This document shows positions 28,835-38,500 of a stretch of 64,000 nt of DNA, piece by piece (the first letter of the stretch is position 1; each line of letters begins with the position of its first letter). The stretch comes from an uncultured Gammaproteobacteria bacterium. GTDB taxonomy: Bacteria; Pseudomonadota; Gammaproteobacteria; Eutrophobiales; Eutrophobiaceae. The position numbers were made by a program, and so were the translations under genes. The notes under the pieces are model-generated. The model had not been told where the DNA came from, did not search any database, and saw only the letters and a program-made list of their open reading frames with translations. The stretch lies in assembly GCA_951812995.1 (NCBI GenBank), contig CATOTD010000003.1:62001-126000 (forward strand). Reading direction: 5' to 3'.

Positions 28835-30130
28835 ATGAACTTTTTTCTAAAGCTATTAATCTCTGGATTGATATTTATATCACTACCCGCCCAGGCCGTG
28901 CTCGACATCACGATTACGCAAGGTGTTGAACGCGCCCTACCGATTGCCATTGTGCCTTTTGGCTGGTCACAAGCGAGTAGTGTCGCGCCTGTCGACCTAA
29001 GCGCAATCATACATCACGATCTTGCGCGTAGCGGTCGCTTTGATGTCATGGACGCGCAAGATCTACCACAACGACCAACCGATTTTAACGCTATCAACTT
29101 TAACGATTGGCGCAAATTGCGCATGGAGAATATTCTGATTGGCAATCTCAGTCTAACCGACTCGGGTGAGTATGAAATCAGCTTTCGCTTGATTGATGTC
29201 TATCATCGTAAACAAATCGCTGGATTCAAAATCCCGGCAACGGCTAATCTATTGCGTCGCGTAGCCCATCAGATTAGCGATATTGTGTTTGAAAAACTGA
29301 CCGGAATAGCCGGTGCCTTTGATACGCGCATTGCTTACATAACCGTAAAGCAGCATAAAACAGGCAAAATGCACGCGCTACACATGGCCGATGTTGATGG
29401 TCATAATACGCAGATTTTACTTGAGTCTCCTGAACCACTGCTTTCACCCGCCTGGTCGCCAGACGGCAAGAAGATTGCCTATGTTTCTTTTGAAGGGAAA
29501 AAATCGGCTATTTATGTACAAGATATTGCAACTGGCAACCGTGAGCGCATCGCCGCCTACGAGGGTATAAACAGCGCACCCGCGTGGTCTCCCGAAGGCA
29601 CTCGACTGGCCATGACGCTGTCCAAAGATGGTAATACTGAAATCTATATCATGAGTCTGCACTCAAAGACACTAAAACGTATGACGCACCATAGCAGTAT
29701 TGATACCGAACCGGCCTGGTCACCAGACGGCCGTAAATTGGCGTTTACATCTGATCGTGGTGGCGGACCACAAATCTATGAGATCGACGTAAACGGCGGC
29801 CAGCCGAGACGTGTTAGCTTTGAAGGCAAGTACAACGCCCGCCCATCCTATGCACCAGACGGAAAAACGATAAGCCTGGTGCACGCCATTGATGGTTCAT
29901 ATCACATCGGCCTGTTGGATCTTGGTAACGGTTACATCAACATATTAACTGGCGCAAAGTTGGATGAATCACCCAGCTTTGCACCCAATGGCAGCATGAT
30001 TATCTACGCCACTACGGGTGTACGCGGCACGCAGTTAGCCACTGTTTCAACGGATGGTCGGATCCATCAACGCCTGCGACTGCAACAAGGCGATGCCCGT
30101 GAACCCACATGGAGTCCATTTTTAAAATAA
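28835..30130 (+). CDS. tolB: TolB, periplasmic beta-propeller
   Basis: A 431-residue exported protein. A signal peptide (FFLKLLISGLIFISLPAQA) precedes VLDITITQGVERALPIAIVPF, the TolA-binding N-terminus. An N-terminal alpha/beta domain is followed by a six-bladed propeller with repeated PAWSPDGKKIAY-type blades. It binds Pal and relays TolA action at the constricting envelope. Confidence 0.96.
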   Translation: MNFFLKLLISGLIFISLPAQAVLDITITQGVERALPIAIVPFGWSQASSVAPVDLSAIIHHDLARSGRFDVMDAQDLPQRPTDFNAINFNDWRKLRMENILIGNLSLTDSGEYEISFRLIDVYHRKQIAGFKIPATANLLRRVAHQISDIVFEKLTGIAGAFDTRIAYITVKQHKTGKMHALHMADVDGHNTQILLESPEPLLSPAWSPDGKKIAYVSFEGKKSAIYVQDIATGNRERIAAYEGINSAPAWSPEGTRLAMTLSKDGNTEIYIMSLHSKTLKRMTHHSSIDTEPAWSPDGRKLAFTSDRGGGPQIYEIDVNGGQPRRVSFEGKYNARPSYAPDGKTISLVHAIDGSYHIGLLDLGNGYINILTGAKLDESPSFAPNGSMIIYATTGVRGTQLATVSTDGRIHQRLRLQQGDAREPTWSPFLK

Positions 30131-30210
30131 ACGGTTTATATTATAGACTTGCTTTTGAATGCTATGCTATCTAACACAACATCATTGAATGCTACACAGG
30201 AGAAAAAATT

Positions 30211-30744
30211 ATGTTCATTCGTTTTTTACTAACCATAAGTCTCGCCAGTTTATTGTTCGGCTGTAGCACTGGCAGTGTTAAAGAAGACGTGCCGGTTGCT
30301 GTGGAAGATCTCAGTGACCAACAAAACGACCGTGCTGATGACACAAGTGCCAAGACCTATGGTGCCGATGACAATGCAACATCCGCATTCAATCAGCTTG
30401 ACGATCCGCAAAGCCCGTTATCGATTCGGATCATCTATTTTGAATATGACAGTAGCGAAATAAAATCCGAGTATCGTGCGGTTATTGAAGCGCATGCCGC
30501 CTACCTAAGTCAAAATGCAGACACTATCATCACCCTTGAAGGGCATGCCGATGAGCGCGGTTCACGTGAATATAACCTGGCACTTGGCGAGCGCCGAGCG
30601 CAATCTATCAAACAACAAATGCTGTTGCTTGGTGTGTTGTCAGGCCAGATTAGACTGGTCAGTTATGGCGAAGAGCGACCCTTTGTTGATGGCCATGACG
30701 AATCATCATGGCAACAAAATAGGCGTGTTGAGATTTTATATTAA
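30211..30744 (+). CDS. pal: Pal, peptidoglycan-associated lipoprotein
   Basis: A 177-residue outer-membrane lipoprotein. Lipobox LLFG-Cys18 ends the signal peptide. The C-terminal OmpA-like domain (about 70-177) has IYFEYDSSEIK and the peptidoglycan-binding LEGHADERGSREYNLALGERRA. AGGAG stands 8 nt before the ATG. An 80-bp gap after tolB may hold an extra promoter, as in E. coli. Confidence 0.97.
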   Translation: MFIRFLLTISLASLLFGCSTGSVKEDVPVAVEDLSDQQNDRADDTSAKTYGADDNATSAFNQLDDPQSPLSIRIIYFEYDSSEIKSEYRAVIEAHAAYLSQNADTIITLEGHADERGSREYNLALGERRAQSIKQQMLLLGVLSGQIRLVSYGEERPFVDGHDESSWQQNRRVEILY

Positions 30745-30766
30745 GGCTGATCATGGAGGGTATAGT

Positions 30767-31657
30767 ATGCGTATTTTTATCTGTCTCTTGAGTCTGGTTT
30801 TTAGCATCACCACTGCCGCAGAAACAGACTCTACGACGCATAAAGCGCCAGTGCTTGAACCCGCCACGCAGAATTTTGACGGACGCTTGCATAGAATAGA
30901 GAAGATTCTCGACAGCCGCGCTTTATTAAACATGCTCGAATTAATTGAATCTCTCAAAACCGATGTTAATTTCCTGCGTGGCGAAATCGAGTTACAAGCA
31001 CATAACATCGATCAACTTAAACAAAAACAGCGTGAACTCTACACGGATATCGACCGGCGGCTACAGCGTCTGGAAGCAAATAATGCCATAGCAGAATCAA
31101 CGGTTGCTGAGCAAGTATTGGAAACAATGGCCGATCAGCAGGCGAACGGAATTGCAGCATCTGGCGATGAGCCAGGTCTTGACGTTGTAACAACCCCTGA
31201 TCTTCCAACAAATATTCCAACAAACACGGAAGCGGGTGCTAAGCAAAAAACCACTGATCCACAAACAGCGACGATGGTCTATCAGCGTGCATTCAAATTA
31301 TTGAAAGAATCACAATATAGTCAGGCACAAAAAGCGTTTAAAGGTTTTTTAAACGATTATCCGGATGATGTTCTCGCTGACAATGCGCAGTATTGGCTTG
31401 GTGAGACGAGCTACGTTATGCAGCAATATGATATCGCTATTAACGAATATCAGGCCTTGCTCAATACTTTTCCAGATAGTAAAAAGGCATCGCAGGCCTT
31501 ATTAAAAATGGGTTACAGCTATGCCGAATTGGACAATGCGACCGAGGCGCGGAAAATATTGCTTGAAGTCATAAAACAATACCCGGGTACGACTGCCGCA
31601 CGACTGGCAGATGAACGCTTGCAAAAGTTAAACGCCGCTCAAGAATCCAATACTTGA
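30767..31657 (+). CDS. cpoB: CpoB (YbgF), cell-division coordinator
   Basis: A 296-residue periplasmic protein. The frame is open back into pal (30515), but the ATG at 30767 has GGAGGG 6 nt upstream and opens a signal peptide (MRIFICLLSLVFSITTAAE), so this start is right. A trimerising coiled coil (about 30-105, with LKQKQRELYTDIDRRLQRLE) precedes a linker and a TPR domain (about 165-290, QRAFKLLKESQYSQAQKAFK). CpoB couples PBP1B activity with Tol function in E. coli. Confidence 0.94.
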   Translation: MRIFICLLSLVFSITTAAETDSTTHKAPVLEPATQNFDGRLHRIEKILDSRALLNMLELIESLKTDVNFLRGEIELQAHNIDQLKQKQRELYTDIDRRLQRLEANNAIAESTVAEQVLETMADQQANGIAASGDEPGLDVVTTPDLPTNIPTNTEAGAKQKTTDPQTATMVYQRAFKLLKESQYSQAQKAFKGFLNDYPDDVLADNAQYWLGETSYVMQQYDIAINEYQALLNTFPDSKKASQALLKMGYSYAELDNATEARKILLEVIKQYPGTTAARLADERLQKLNAAQESNT

Positions 31658-31659
31658 AA

Positions 31660-32346
31660 ATGGATCACGGTGATCCAAAAACCGCTTTGTCAACACAGCA
31701 ATCACAAGCTACGTGTCGTATTAATGAAATATTTTTCTCTATTCAAGGTGAATCGACAAAAACGGGCTTACCGACAATCTTTATTCGCCTAACAGGCTGC
31801 CCACTTCGGTGTCGCTATTGCGACACAACGTATGCTTTTCACAAAGGTGAAAAGATGTCACTTGATGCCATCTTGCAAAATATCAGTCAATATCGTACTC
31901 AACATGTCACGGTAACGGGCGGGGAACCATTAGCGCAACAGACCTGCCATGAATTGTTGACAAGATTGTGTGACGAAGGATATCAGGTTTCATTAGAGAC
32001 CAGCGGTGCAATAGACATTGCGAATGTTGAATGCCGAGTTATGAAGATAATGGATATCAAGACACCTGGTTCAGGTGAAGAGACTAAAAATAATTTTGCT
32101 AACCTCGCGCATATAACAATGCAAGATCAAATAAAATTCGTGATTGCTGATCGCGGCGATTATGACTGGTCAAAACAAAAGATAACCGAGTTTAATATGC
32201 TCGATTTATGTGAAGTACTCTTCTCACCCGCACACGATACTCTCAATGCAACGATGCTGGCAGGATGGATATTAGCAGACAATTTGCATGTGCGTTTACA
32301 GATCCAATTACATAAATATTTATGGGGTAATGTGCCTGGTAAATAA
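31660..32346 (+). CDS. queE: 7-carboxy-7-deazaguanine synthase QueE
   Basis: A 228-residue radical SAM enzyme that makes the 7-deazaguanine core of queuosine precursors. The cluster-binding motif is CPLRCRYC (CX3CX2C), preceded by NEIFFSIQGESTKTGLPTIF and followed by VTVTGGEPLAQ. A TTG at 31654 overlapping the cpoB stop is possible, but the ATG at 31660 two codons on is preferred. Next is queC; queD and queF are not in the window. Confidence 0.95.
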   Translation: MDHGDPKTALSTQQSQATCRINEIFFSIQGESTKTGLPTIFIRLTGCPLRCRYCDTTYAFHKGEKMSLDAILQNISQYRTQHVTVTGGEPLAQQTCHELLTRLCDEGYQVSLETSGAIDIANVECRVMKIMDIKTPGSGEETKNNFANLAHITMQDQIKFVIADRGDYDWSKQKITEFNMLDLCEVLFSPAHDTLNATMLAGWILADNLHVRLQIQLHKYLWGNVPGK

Positions 32347-32396
32347 GCGCATACTGCACGCTTGCATAACATTTCCAACCATCATTGATTGACAGT

Positions 32397-33074
32397 ATGA
32401 CCGCCTTCAAGAAAGCCATCGTCCTGGTGTCTGGTGGACTCGATTCCACCACGACCCTCGCGATTGCGCAAGCATTGGATTTTGAGTGTTACGCACTGAG
32501 CTTTGATTATGGTCAACGTCATATTGCGGAATTACAAGCGGCTAGCCTTGTTGCCGAAAAATACAACGTCAAAGATCACAAGATTATAAACATTGATCTA
32601 GGCCAGATTGGCGGTTCTGCATTAACCGATAACGCCATCGATGTCCCAAAATCGCCAACAGCAGGTATTCCCGTAACCTATGTGCCAGCACGCAATACAA
32701 TATTTTTATCTTATGCCTTAGCCTTTGCCGAAGTAGTCGGTGCGAGTGACATCTTTATCGGCATTAATGCGGTTGATTACTCTGGTTATCCTGATTGCCG
32801 CCCCGAGTACATCAAAGCCTATGAACAACTCGCCAACCTCGCCACAAAAGCAGGCGTTGAAGGCACGTCGTTTACAATACATACGCCATTAATTGCTTTA
32901 TCCAAAGCAACCATTATAGAAAAAGGTGTTGCGCTTAATGTCGATTACGCATTAACCGTATCTTGTTATCTGGCGGATAAAAAAGGTCGCGCATGTGGCG
33001 TGTGTGATTCCTGTCGCTTCAGAAAAGCCGGATTTGCAACAGCAAACATCGCTGATCCGACGCATTATCAATAA
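32397..33074 (+). CDS. queC: 7-cyano-7-deazaguanine synthase QueC
   Basis: A 225-residue PP-loop enzyme that converts CDG to preQ0 with ATP and ammonia. The PP-loop [15 protein letters not shown] and the C-terminal zinc site ([20 protein letters not shown], four Cys) are complete, as are the [13 protein letters not shown] residues. The frame extends to a TTG at 32385, but the ATG at 32397 fits the family. It is the last core gene before the island. Confidence 0.96.
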   Translation: MTAFKKAIVLVSGGLDSTTTLAIAQALDFECYALSFDYGQRHIAELQAASLVAEKYNVKDHKIINIDLGQIGGSALTDNAIDVPKSPTAGIPVTYVPARNTIFLSYALAFAEVVGASDIFIGINAVDYSGYPDCRPEYIKAYEQLANLATKAGVEGTSFTIHTPLIALSKATIIEKGVALNVDYALTVSCYLADKKGRACGVCDSCRFRKAGFATANIADPTHYQ

Positions 33075-33125
33075 CATACTGCAATGTAAGACCTTTGCAC
33101 TAAAGCGATACTTGTCCAGCTCGAT

Positions 33126-33149
33126 TCGCCCAGCCTGGCCACAACCCAG
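33126..33149. repeat. left-hand piece of the decameric array, direct repeat of 41990-42013
   Basis: These 24 bp are identical to 41990-42013 on the far side of the island. They form a direct repeat flanking 8.8 kb and show that the island interrupts the array found at 41933-42107. Confidence 0.85.
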
Positions 33150-33150
33150 T

Positions 33151-34451
33151 TGGAGACCTCGAACAACGCTGATTCTGGATGGGTTTTGACGCGAGCACCA
33201 GTCGTTGTCACCCGCATAGTGGGTGTGAAGGTCAAGGTCGGTGGTATTTGAGGCTGTGTTGCGCTGTTTGGGACTGCCAGGGCGGGTATTTCCGGAATTT
33301 GGGCGGAGTCAGGCTGTGGCCTGTCGTCGCTCGTGGAAGATGAGACGGCGGAAGTTGTAGCTCAGGTTGGCCATGGTCATGCGGGCCTTCGCACGGGTTT
33401 GGCCGATTGAGCGGATGGTCAGAGCCATGGGCCCTTTCTCGTAGCCGAACACAGGCGCGGATGGCAGAGCGTGTCGCGTTGCCCCGACGAATATGCCTGG
33501 CCATGGGTTTGCCGCGTGGCTTCTTGCGGTGAATGTGTGAGCGGTACCCTTGCGCCTTCAGCCAAGCCTCATTCCTGGCCGAGCGGTACCCGGTATCAGC
33601 CCAAACCGCCTTCGAGCTGTTTGTCTCGTCCAGAACCGAGGAGCGTTCATGCCCGTCGTAGCGAGCCGCATTCGTGCCAGTCTCACCCCGGATGAAGCGC
33701 CATTTGCGGTCAATGGACACGTGGTTCTTGTACCCAAAGTGCGGAACCGAAATATCGACAAGGCCAGTATCCTCCTCACCCTCCTTGGTCGTCTTGACCT
33801 TTGAATACTTGACCGTCCAACGCGCATCGGTGTCTTTCTGCGCTGCCTTGGACAGATCATCGGGCCAGATGTCAGACGCGGCCTCACCTGCCTTGGCGCG
33901 CGCTTTCTCTTCTTTCGTCATCCGCTGGCGCGGGGCGGAGACCAACGTGGCATCCACAATCTGACCGCCGGTCGGTTTGTATCCCCGCGCGCACAGCTGA
34001 GCTTCAAACGCGGCAAACAGGGCCTTGAAGACACCCGCCTAGGTCAGCTTCTCTCTGAAAAGCCAGATCGTCTTCTGATCAGGTGTCGGCTCCCCGATTT
34101 GAAATCCCAGGAACCGCAGCCAACTGAAACGGTCACGAATGAGAAACTCCATCCGCTCATCGCTCAGATTGTGCATCGAGGCCAACACCAGCACCTTGAA
34201 CATCACAACGGCATCATAGGGCGGGCGACCCCCTTTGGGACGTTCCCCATAGCCAAGCGCTTCAACAAGAACTGGGCGAAACACTTCGAAATCAACGTGC
34301 CGCTCCAAAACCTCAAGCGGATCTCCCATCGCCGAAAGCCGCGCCAAATGATCCGTCAAATCAAACAATCCAGGTGCGGGCATAAACAAAATCCTCCCAC
34401 ATCAAGTGAATCAGATCGTACCACAAAATGCACGGTTTTTAGAGGCTTCCA
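33151..34451 (-). mobile_element. IS5-family element, copy 1 (1.3 kb)
   Basis: Bounded by imperfect 18-bp inverted repeats (left TGGAGACCTCGAACAACG, right end in reverse complement TGGAAGCCTCTAAAAACC). It matches copy 2 at 40632-41932 base for base at about 98% and has the same length of 1301 bp. The flanks are AGTT on the left and AACT on the right, so no target duplication is visible for this copy. Richer in GC than the host genes, and its transposase resembles those of alphaproteobacteria, so it is of foreign origin. Confidence 0.93.
33232..34389 (-). pseudogene. IS5-family transposase, copy 1, broken
   Basis: The DDE transposase is split by an amber stop at 34039-34041, where copy 2 has CAG (KLTQAGVF). 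It thus gives an N-terminal piece (34039-34389) and a C-terminal piece (33232-33957). Asp in IVDATLV and Asp in VWADTGYRS are present. As in copy 2, the frame shifts after SAIRACV so that the real C-terminus (GYEKGPMALTIRSIGQTRAK) lies in another frame, and the family motif VEHVFG with the catalytic Glu is missing. It cannot encode an active enzyme. Confidence 0.9.
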
Positions 34452-34617
34452 ACTGGTGAGGCATACTTGCCAACAAGTAAGTTCAATGGCCAGTAATCGC
34501 ATAATAAAGGGCTATACCAGACAGCCAAAAGCTACGCGGCTTTCCGCTACGCTCCAAATTTGCCGCGGATCGCCGGGAATTTTGTCAGATAAAGTATTTC
34601 AGAGGAGTAGAGGGGAG

Positions 34618-34795
34618 TTAAAGAAAGAATGCTTTCACTAACAAAGCTATCAAAATAGCTGTATTGATACGCACTAAAATTTTAGCCTCAGTTAAGGTTT
34701 TATCCATCGTGTCAATATTCTCCAGCCGCTTCTTTAGCTGTGTCTTTATCTGCCCCAGCTTGGACCAAGGCACGATATAATGCTGTTCCACTCAT
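34618..34795 (-). pseudogene. fifth genomic copy of the small coiled-coil/membrane family, frameshifted
   Basis: On the reverse strand, the ATG at 34795 opens MSGTALYRALVQAGADKDTA, the family head, and hits TGA after 27 codons. Shifting frame continues DTMDKTLTEAKILVRINTAI to a hydrophobic end KAFFL and stop at 34618. So it is a copy of the 5218-6453 family with a frameshift. TATTAT lies 6 nt before the ATG (34802-34807), the same leaderless geometry. It lies inside the IS-bounded island, 28 kb from the array. The 167 bp between it and the IS (34452-34617) show nothing I recognise. Confidence 0.7.
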
Positions 34796-34997
34796 ATCTT
34801 GATAATAACACCAATCTTGGCCACTCAACCACCCGCTTTTCTTTCTGTCGCATCGCAAGCGTAGACAAAATTTTTGATTTTACCCTTACCTTAGTCGATG
34901 CTTTTTCGTGGCTAGAATCGAAGCTGAGGGCTTCAGTCAATGGCTAAAACGTTAAATATTGTAACAATTCACCATATCAACTGCTTTTGCATTTAAT

Positions 34998-35306
34998 GGT
35001 TATGCGAGCAAGGCCAACAGAGAGTTGCTTGGCGAGAAAAACCATAAAGACGGGATTATGCACAAGGCGGCCAGGAAACGACCGCTTCGTGAATCACAGA
35101 AGCGATTCAACAAGCAGATTTCAAAGCGACGATTTCGGGTTGAACAGTGTTTTGGCACGATGAAACGCTTGTTTGGTTTGGATCGAGCCCGTTACTTCGG
35201 ATGCGAGAATACCAACACTCAACTGACGATGTCAGCGGTAGCGAATAATTTGCTCAAGGGCATCAACAAGTTTACACTTTGTCGTCAAATACCAGTCATT
35301 ATATAG
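34998..35306 (+). pseudogene. 3' fragment of a second IS5-type transposase
   Basis: Codes for GYASKANRELLGEKNHKDGI, HKAARKRPLRESQKRFNKQI and SKRRFRVEQCFGTMKRLFGL, the C-terminal third of an IS5-group DDE transposase with its catalytic Glu in RVEQCFG. The N-terminal two-thirds and both ends are missing. It is a different element from the two flanking copies, so this site has received insertions more than once. From 34808 to 34997 nothing recognisable is seen. Confidence 0.8.
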
Positions 35307-35458
35307 CCCGGTCGCCGGGAGACGTGGCTGGGCCACCAAAAAAGGCGGAAAAAAGCCCACAAAGAGACAGAAAATGCCCTGATCTCAACACAGATCGGAC
35401 AAGCATCGGACGAGCTATACCTTCAAAAAAGAACATTTAGCTGCAAAGACGGTTAAAC

Positions 35459-35486
35459 TTGTCTGTAAATCGGATAAAATGATAAT
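35459..35486 (+). promoter_or_regulatory. possible promoter of the DUF3883 gene
   Basis: TTGTCT (35459-35464) and GATAAT (35481-35486) are spaced 16 bp and lie about 80 bp before the GTG start at 35565. The rest of the 258-bp gap after the transposase fragment holds nothing else recognisable. Confidence 0.35.
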
Positions 35487-35564
35487 CAGCCCCATTATTC
35501 AGAGGTCTTAATTATGAATTTGGTGGGTTGGTAGGTAGGCACAGCGCAGAGGACTAGATAGCCA

Positions 35565-38500
35565 GTGAATGATACGCAGATAAAACAGGGAAGTGGTTCC
35601 TACACTGCAAACCTGCTTGGAAATATAAAAAGTCACTTGGCTGGATTGCAGGGCTACGACGTGATGGCACTGGAGCTGATCCAGAACGCGGACGATGCCA
35701 AGGCCGAGAAGATCATCTTCGACATTACGGATGGCGGACTCCTAGTGCGCAATAGCAGTCAGTTTACCTATTGTGGCGATTTGTATAAGCAGCCGTGCAC
35801 CTTTTTGGCCAACAGCAATTATAAATGTGATTATCACCGAATAACTGACGTTGGCAGTGGTGGTAAGCTTTCTCGCGGCGAGAATATAGGTCGGTTTCGT
35901 ATCGACCTACCAAGTTACCGATCATCCTGAGATTCGCTCATCAGGTATCAAACTGACGCTACGCCCCGAGCGGGGGGAATGGTATATCGACGAGCCTTAT
36001 GAAGAGAGCTACGGTACGTCTTTTTTCTTGCCGTGGGCAGGCAACCCTGAATCCGAGGTCCGTTCGGCGCTGGGAGTCTCTCATGTCAGCACGAGTCATA
36101 TCGACCAGCTTGTAGAAGACTTCCGTAGTGTTCTGCGTAAAAGTCTCCTGTTTCTACGGCATGTGCGAACTGCCGAAGTCCGGCGAAATGGCAAATTACT
36201 TCTGGCATGCGACCTGGACAGGGGGGAGGACTCAGATGTTATTGTCAGCTTCAGGCCGAGTGGCGAAGTTGAGCAATGGCATATTCTTCGCGCTGATGTT
36301 ATTGAGGCTGCCACGAGGCTTTACGAGATACATCCTAGACTGGAGTCACTCCATCGAAGCACCAAGATCAGTATAGGCCTGCACATCGACCCCGAACCGC
36401 TTGCCGATGGACTGTTTTACGCCTTCTTGCCCACTGAGCAGTCGACAGGATTACCTCTACATATCAACGCCGACTTTTTCCCTGAGTCAGATCGCAAAGC
36501 GGTAATCTTCACAGGATATCAGCACCAGCAGGCGTGGAACGAAATGCTTATCGATGCAGCGGCAGCAGAAATAGCCCGCGATCCAGAGTGTCTGATGCAA
36601 ATGCTCGGACACGTACAATTATGGAAAATCTTAGGGCGAGCATATGAACTTTCATTCAAACAGGCGGGGCAGCACCCCGAATGTTATAAGCAATTCTGGG
36701 AGCAACTGAAAGCTACGGCGACTCAAGCGAATATCGCCGTGGCACAGGATGGCAGCAAACAGCGCCCGAGTGGCGTTTTCTTGCCCCGGAACTCCTTTAA
36801 CGAACACCAGGCGAAGGCGCTGCTGGAGATTGGGGGCAGATTGGGGGCGGAGGATCTGCGACCGTTCCAAACTGCGATGAACCAGCTAGGCGCTCCGATC
36901 CTGACACTTGATCGTCTGGTTGGGCTGCTGGAATCTTCTACCGATCTACATGATGCAGGTGCTAAGCAAACTGATTTAGAAAAGCTAGAAAATTTTTATA
37001 AGCACCTCTGGAGCATAGTTAACGATCTTCTTCCTGAGGTAGGAGCAACCAATTCAGATTTGAAACCATGGGTGAAACGCTTGCGGGTATTGCCGTTTAT
37101 CCTCACAGAGAATTTGTACACGGTAACCATCAATCAAACCTACACTTCTCCAAGCGCTCTAGATGCTGCACGCATTGCAGAGCTATTGCCCAAGCTAACA
37201 ATCGCCAATCGTCGGCTCTCCGGATATTCCAAAATATTCGGACTAATCAAACCACTTGATCTTAACGCGGTTGCTTCGCATATCGCCGCTGCATCTGAGA
37301 CAGGATCGGTTGAGGAGACTATCGCTGTCGACCAAAAAAGCTTGAGGGATCTATACACGCTATTCGCAGATCTGGATCAGCAAAGTATAGTAGAAAGCAC
37401 GGTTTATCAAAAACTGCGAAGCCTTCCTATTTGGCAATCAAGCCGTGGCCTCGTCAAAGCCGCCCAAGCGCTTCTGCCGGGCAACTTCACAGATCCCACC
37501 GGTCAGGCCGACTTGCTGGACGTATCTGTCCTCACAGAATCGGCCAGAGATTTTCTAACAAGCAAACTGGGAGTAAAGACGCAAACGATCGAGGCCTTTG
37601 TTCAAACTGTGCTGCCGACGTTTTTTGATGACGACGGGCCGCTCGATGCAACTAAATACACGCAACTTATTAACGAACTTTCCAATCATCCGGCACTTGT
37701 GAACGACGAAGACATCTGCCGATTGCTTGGGTCCCTTCCAATGATTCCTACGCAAGATGGAGGCTGGTCCTGTCCGGTCAACACTTATCGCCGCTCTGAA
37801 GACCTCGTCAAGGTTCTCGGAGACGCGCCCCACCTCTGGCTGGACACCAGCCGCATTCCGAATGCGCCATCAGTAAATACTTTCATCGACAGCCTGGGAA
37901 TCCAAAGTTCGCCAAAAGCAAGGCACCTCGTCGATCACATGCTATTTATTGCAGAACAGTACCGACCGACTGAGGATAAAAAGCGGGCGAGCAGTGAGGC
38001 ATTTTATGTCTTGTGCGATAAGTACGAAGAATGGAGAGAGAAAGAAGTATTCCTGGATGCGATAGCTGATCTTCGAACGCAAGATTGTTTTCCTGCGATA
38101 AATGACTCCGAGCAATGGCATTCAGCTCACTCACTTCACGCTCCCTATCGTGCGGAGGCATTTGAGTCACAGGCCAGAATACTAGATTTCAGAACCATGA
38201 AGAGATTGAATCGGGATTTTCTAGAAAGTCTCGGCATAGTTCTTGAGCCTGAAACACAGCTCGTGATTAACCATTTAAAGCACTGTGTAAACTTGGCCAA
38301 GCCCGTGCCTCATAACACCTATCAGATTTTAAATGAGAGAGCTAAGGATGGAGAATCGCTAATTGGTACGCTAGCTGGGGAACCATTTATGTTTGTTGAA
38401 AGCAAGAAAACCTATGTTCGAACGAATCAACTTTTTTGGTTACCTCAAAAACTTGGGCGCTATGCGTACACCATTCCGAGTAGCTACGCGTTATTTAAAC

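Noticed and set aside
30515..30766. Upstream extension of cpoB through pal
   Set aside because: The ATG at 30767 has a strong ribosome-binding site and opens a signal peptide; the extension is pal read out of frame.
33449..33470. Programmed frameshift as the explanation for the transposase C-terminus
   Set aside because: Some IS5-group elements use frameshifting, but here the Glu-containing motif is absent from all frames, so a shift would not restore the enzyme.
34746..34940. Reverse open frame of 64 codons before the small-family remnant
   Set aside because: It only partly overlaps the remnant in another frame, has no family match and no ribosome-binding site.
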